Below, in pieces: positions 61,000 through 64,000 of a stretch of DNA of 64,000 nucleotides. This DNA is from Sarcocystis neurona (lineage: Eukaryota > Apicomplexa > Conoidasida > Eucoccidiorida > Sarcocystidae). The notes under the pieces were generated by a model. It searched no databases and had not been told where the DNA came from. It was given only the letters and a program-made list of their open reading frames with translations. The stretch is taken from positions 439,991 through 503,990 of the forward strand of contig KL647296.1 in NCBI GenBank assembly GCA_000727475.1, given 5' to 3'. Both the position numbers and the translations under genes were made by a program. Position 1 is the stretch's first letter. The number at the start of each line of letters is the position of its first letter.

Positions 61000-61856
61000 G
61001 TAACTGGCCACCACAAGCTCCATAATTGAGAGATGCCGCGTCTTACCAAGTTTTGGAAAAGTACACTTTTCTGCTTTGATAGCGTTGCGTCATCAGCGAC
61101 ACGTAGTAGGGAGTTACTTCATGGAATGGCTTTGAAAATTCATGACGTGGTGTAACTGTGGGACACACAAAAAATTCCAGAATACATAAACTGTGTGTCA
61201 GAGTTGCATGCGCGTTATCCACTTTCAAGCACTATAATGGTAATCTGCTCAAGAATAAACATGTTGCCGCGTGCTCGGTTTGCAGACGGCACTGCGTGAA
61301 AGCAGCTGCACGACAGACGCTGGTCGTTCAAAAGTATGTCATAAACTGAAGAAAGTCCGATTTTGTGTGTGCCCACGCGTACGCAGTGATCTGGAGGGCG
61401 GAGAGTCAAAAGCAATGGACTTCTGGTCCTGATCGTTCAAGTGAGCGCGGCACAACTGACTGTGTAGACTGTGCAGCATTGCATTAGAAAATCCCGTTGC
61501 ATGCTTGCGAATGGTCTGCGACCTCGGGGTGCATCAGTTTTTCAGGAAGATATCTTGTGTACGCTGTGAACATGGCTGTAGCCCTGTATGCGCGCCAAGA
61601 TGACTTCGCATATCTCGACATTTTCCGGGGAAGTCGTGGAGCCATGCGTAATTCATAAGTACATACTGTGGACTGAGTAAGCTGCTCTGCAAAAAGTTAT
61701 GTGTGTTGAAAACACCTTATGGTCTTTGCGTTGCTGCCTCTGCAAAGAGACAGCATCCATTGACAACCACTATACACTCTCGGTCTACGTAGGTAGCGAG
61801 GCCGGACACTCTCCACGCGGTGCTCACAAGCGTAGAGCGGCTCCTGCGTTGCGCAG
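61000..61856 (+). other. Non-coding interval upstream of PAN module 1 (intron or 5' region)
   Basis: No PAN signature or signal-peptide-like ATG frame could be linked to module 1 in this stretch. If 60710-60999 is an exon, this is its intron; otherwise it is the promoter side of the gene. Short open frames only. Confidence 0.4.
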
Positions 61857-62102
61857 GTAGATGTATTGAGGCGAATGTGGACTACGTCGGTTTCAATGTG
61901 GAAAAACTGGAGATGGGCAAGGCTGCGACACCACAGGCCTGTCAGAGTCTTTGTCGAGATCGTGAGCAATGCTTCTTTTGGACGTGGGTGGGATACACTC
62001 AACAGTGCTATTTGAAAGGCCCCCACGCGCCCACAGGAAGGCGGCAGGACAGCACAACAGTCGGATTCTACTCAGGCCTAAAAGATTGTGCTACGCCATC
62101 GG
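61857..62102 (+). other. PAN-gene exon, module 1
   Basis: The exon follows an acceptor ending in gcgcag and stops at a gtaagc donor. The first Cys codon is at 61862 and the last at 62087, 75 codons apart. Visible landmarks are CIEANVDYVG near the start, ACQSLC in the middle, then CFFWTW and CYLKG, with SGLKDC closing the module. The frame stays open past the donor for about 20 codons and then stops, so the splice site is preferred over read-through. Both ends are phase 1. Confidence 0.85.
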
Positions 62103-64000
62103 GTAAGCAACTGCTTTGTCGTGCACGGATACGCGCAGGAACTGAGAAGACTATCTCGCATGCATAGTCACGGACAAACAAACATGAATCTAAATTTTTT
62201 GACTTTTACAATTTAGTTCCTTACTGTGATTAAGGGATAACCTTTCGGGCAGTACGGTGATACTGTGTGAAACTGTTTCGGACCCAGCGTTTTGTGGCAC
62301 TCTGTCGAATACCCACCACTGCTTCTTTAGATGTCGGATAAAGACACGTGTAAGTACCACTTGAAAGCAAGAGACGCAGGCATTTCTTGGAGTCGAGAAA
62401 GGCTCTTGTCAGGTGCCCGAGGTTGCACTCCACTCCCAGAGTAGACTGCTTCAGGAGTCCGGCAAAACCAAACGTTACCCGTAGGTTGCCACAAGCGGAA
62501 CCTTATCTGCGAAGACTTGAACTTGAAAAGCTTCCGCGATGCATACTTACCTCAGTAACGTGTCAGCGAAAACTGAAAGAAATACCTACATGCATGTTTT
62601 GCACGTATGACCGTCGGACGGTGACGGGGTAGCTGTGGGATGCCTGCGGTCTTTCGACCCCAAGAGCGATTTCTCTACAGCCGGAACGGTGCCAGGGGGT
62701 GCAGTCTGCACTACACTACCACCACCTTTGTGAAATCTTCGTCACCAACGACAGAAACTTGTACAGCGTACACCTACGTAGGTCACCCCTGAAAGCATTT
62801 ACGTGATAATTTGTGCGCAGCCTGCTGGGAAATTGACGTCGACTACGTCGGACATGATATACTAAGCGTGAACGCTGGCCAACTCGCGTTCGCCGGCGAG
62901 TGTCGCAGTCTATGTGAAAAGCTGCCTGAGTGTGCGTATTGGACGTGGATTGAAGGGAGGAAAACCTGCAACCTAAAAGACTCATTCGCCTTCTTCGGAC
63001 GCATCAATCTTCCTGAGGGTATGGGATACGTTTCGGGATCGCGGCACTGTGTCCCCAACCTAGTGAGCCACGCCCCTACTACGTGCCACGAGGTTGACGT
63101 GGATTACCTGCAAAACACGTTGAAAACTATCCAGTCGATACCTACTTTTGGAGACTGTCAGGATACGTGCAGACTAGAGCCGCGTTGTTTCTTATGGACG
63201 TGGGATACAAAAACGTCGACGTGCTATCTGAAGGATCAGTATGCTTATCTCTGGAGAGTCAAGAACCAGTCTTCAGTAGGCAAGATTTCGGGATGGAGAA
63301 ACTGCGTATTCGATCACGACAGTAAGTATCGCGTCCAGGTAAACCACGAAGTGCTAAAACCCTCTTGTACTCTCGCATCTGATATGAATTTGTTCCGTCT
63401 TTTCAATGCTCCGCAGACGGGTGCATCGACTACAATGCAGACTTCATTGGCCACGGCGTCAGCGGCTCGCCACAGGGGACGTTTGCAAGCGCAGGCGCGT
63501 GCCAGTCGTCCTGTAAAGCGCACAAGAATTGTTTTTTCTGGACCTGGGACGCAAAAACAGAAAAATGTTTTTTCAAGAACCCCTATGCACTGGAGGGGTG
63601 GAGGGATGATGCAAGTACTGTCGGGAAAATATCAGGGGCAAAGGACTGTGCACCAAAGCAATCTGGTAATGTCTCAGAATTGTTAATCTTCCTGCCTCAG
63701 TATGCACTGAAGAAGAGGATTTTTCCTAACTTCGTTATAGTGCAATCCTGACAAGCATATTTCCTCACAGACATAGTCACCAAATCACTTCCTTTCTCCC
63801 TTGCCCCCTCCTTGAACCGCCGTAGGCGCTGCGTTCCCCTGGTGGCTTTATCCGTTGAGATGGACACGCCTGTCCCGCTCTGCTAATCAAGTGCTCGCGC
63901 GTTTTCTTTCAGGTTGTTACGAAATAAATGTGGACTATTCCGGCGTTAACACTGCACTAGAGATGACTTTGACACAGTCTCCGTCGGATTGTCAGCAGCT
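61857..64000 (+). CDS. Multi-PAN/apple-domain secreted protein, partial, at least five modules over four exons
   Basis: Proposed exons are 61857-62102, 62821-63321, 63417-63665 and 63913 to the window edge, separated by GT-AG introns. Exon lengths of 246, 501 and 249 are multiples of three and all junctions are phase 1, the usual arrangement for shuffled extracellular modules. Five modules follow each other, each opening with Cys and an acidic VDY/IDY stretch. Then come a CQ/CR..C pair, a CxxWTW core, a CxLK or CFFK segment and a closing SG..xC; six cysteines match the apple fold. Three of the four complete modules span exactly 75 codons from first to last Cys and the other 73. PAN/apple domains bind protein or carbohydrate ligands; in coccidia such arrays occur in microneme adhesins. 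The start codon and signal peptide are not certain, and the 3' end lies outside. The specific family member cannot be named. Confidence 0.88.
62103..62820 (+). other. Intron between PAN modules 1 and 2 (718 bp)
   Basis: This is the longest of the three inferred introns. It starts gtaagc and ends gcgcag, and I see no PAN signature in any frame within it. It holds no other recognisable element. The introns at 63322-63416 (95 bp) and 63666-63912 (247 bp) are much shorter. Confidence 0.7.
62821..63321 (+). other. PAN-gene exon, modules 2 and 3 fused in one exon
   Basis: The acceptor is ttgtgcgcag at 62811-62820 and the donor is gtaagt at 63322. Module 2 runs from Cys 62823 to Cys 63048, with CAYWTW and CNLKD. 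Module 3 runs from Cys 63084 to Cys 63303, with CFLWTW and CYLKD. They are joined by a linker of about 11 residues (VPNLVSHAPTT) with no intron. The 501-bp exon is still phase 1 at both ends, so two single-module exons appear to have lost the intron between them. Module 3 is two codons shorter than the others. Confidence 0.85.
63417..63665 (+). other. PAN-gene exon, module 4
   Basis: The exon is bounded by acceptor ctccgcag, after a pyrimidine-rich tract, and donor gtaatg at 63666. The reading frame from the preceding exon does not continue into this one; removing the 95-bp intron 63322-63416 restores a clean module. Cys 63422 to Cys 63647 is again 75 codons. The core is CFFWTW followed by CFFKN, so the usual Leu before Lys is Phe. 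Length 249, phase 1 to phase 1. Confidence 0.85.
63913..64000 (+). other. PAN-gene exon, module 5, truncated by the window edge
   Basis: After a good acceptor (gttttctttcag) the phase-1 frame reads CYEINVDYSGVN and continues to a DCQQ at the last bases, matching the N-terminal part of modules 1 to 4. The remainder of the domain and of the gene lies beyond 64000. The intron before it, 63666-63912, is 247 bp. Confidence 0.8.

Overview
The window looks like nuclear DNA of a eukaryotic protist, most likely a coccidian apicomplexan (Toxoplasma/Neospora/Sarcocystis/Eimeria group). The only gene I can identify firmly is at the right edge. It is a partial multi-domain PAN/apple gene (61857 to beyond 64000, + strand) built from six-cysteine modules with an (F/Y/L)WTW core. 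The modules sit on exons bounded by GT-AG introns, all in phase 1. Arrays of this kind are known from coccidian microneme and surface adhesins, but the genus assignment is inference. I see no bacterial operons, tRNA, rRNA, CRISPR array or telomere repeat.

Layout. (1) 1 to about 13960: at least four head-to-tail, strongly diverged copies (A to D) of a long repeat. Copy A is about 2.7 kb; copies B and C are about 5 kb; copy D is cut off. The + strand here is visibly G-rich. (2) About 13960-27650: a stretch with no recognisable gene and none of the repeat anchors, containing one 97-bp tandem duplication and an AT dinucleotide run. (3) About 27650-44500: C-rich DNA holding several copies of the same repeat family in the opposite orientation, in a short form of roughly 2 kb. 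The anchor segments of copies A to D read as their reverse complement here, so the first 45 kb forms a large imperfect inverted repeat around a roughly 13.7-kb core. (4) About 44500-55200: no recognisable gene; mostly short open frames, one 129-bp (43-codon) tandem duplication and a few hairpins. (5) About 55200-60700: non-coding-looking DNA with (TA)n, (CG)6 and TGTACA/TGCACA-rich tracts, plus a 0.9-kb CAG-derived block on the minus strand that looks like a decayed Ala/Gln/Glu-rich coding region. (6) 60710-64000: the PAN/apple gene, possibly with one further upstream exon.

The gene-poor, repeat-dominated left 45 kb next to a secreted-protein gene fits a subtelomeric or heterochromatic accessory region, though nothing in the sequence proves this. 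Most open frames above 100 codons lie in the decayed repeats. I list them only where the frame is shared between copies. All repeat relationships were found by eye, without an alignment program, so identities are approximate.
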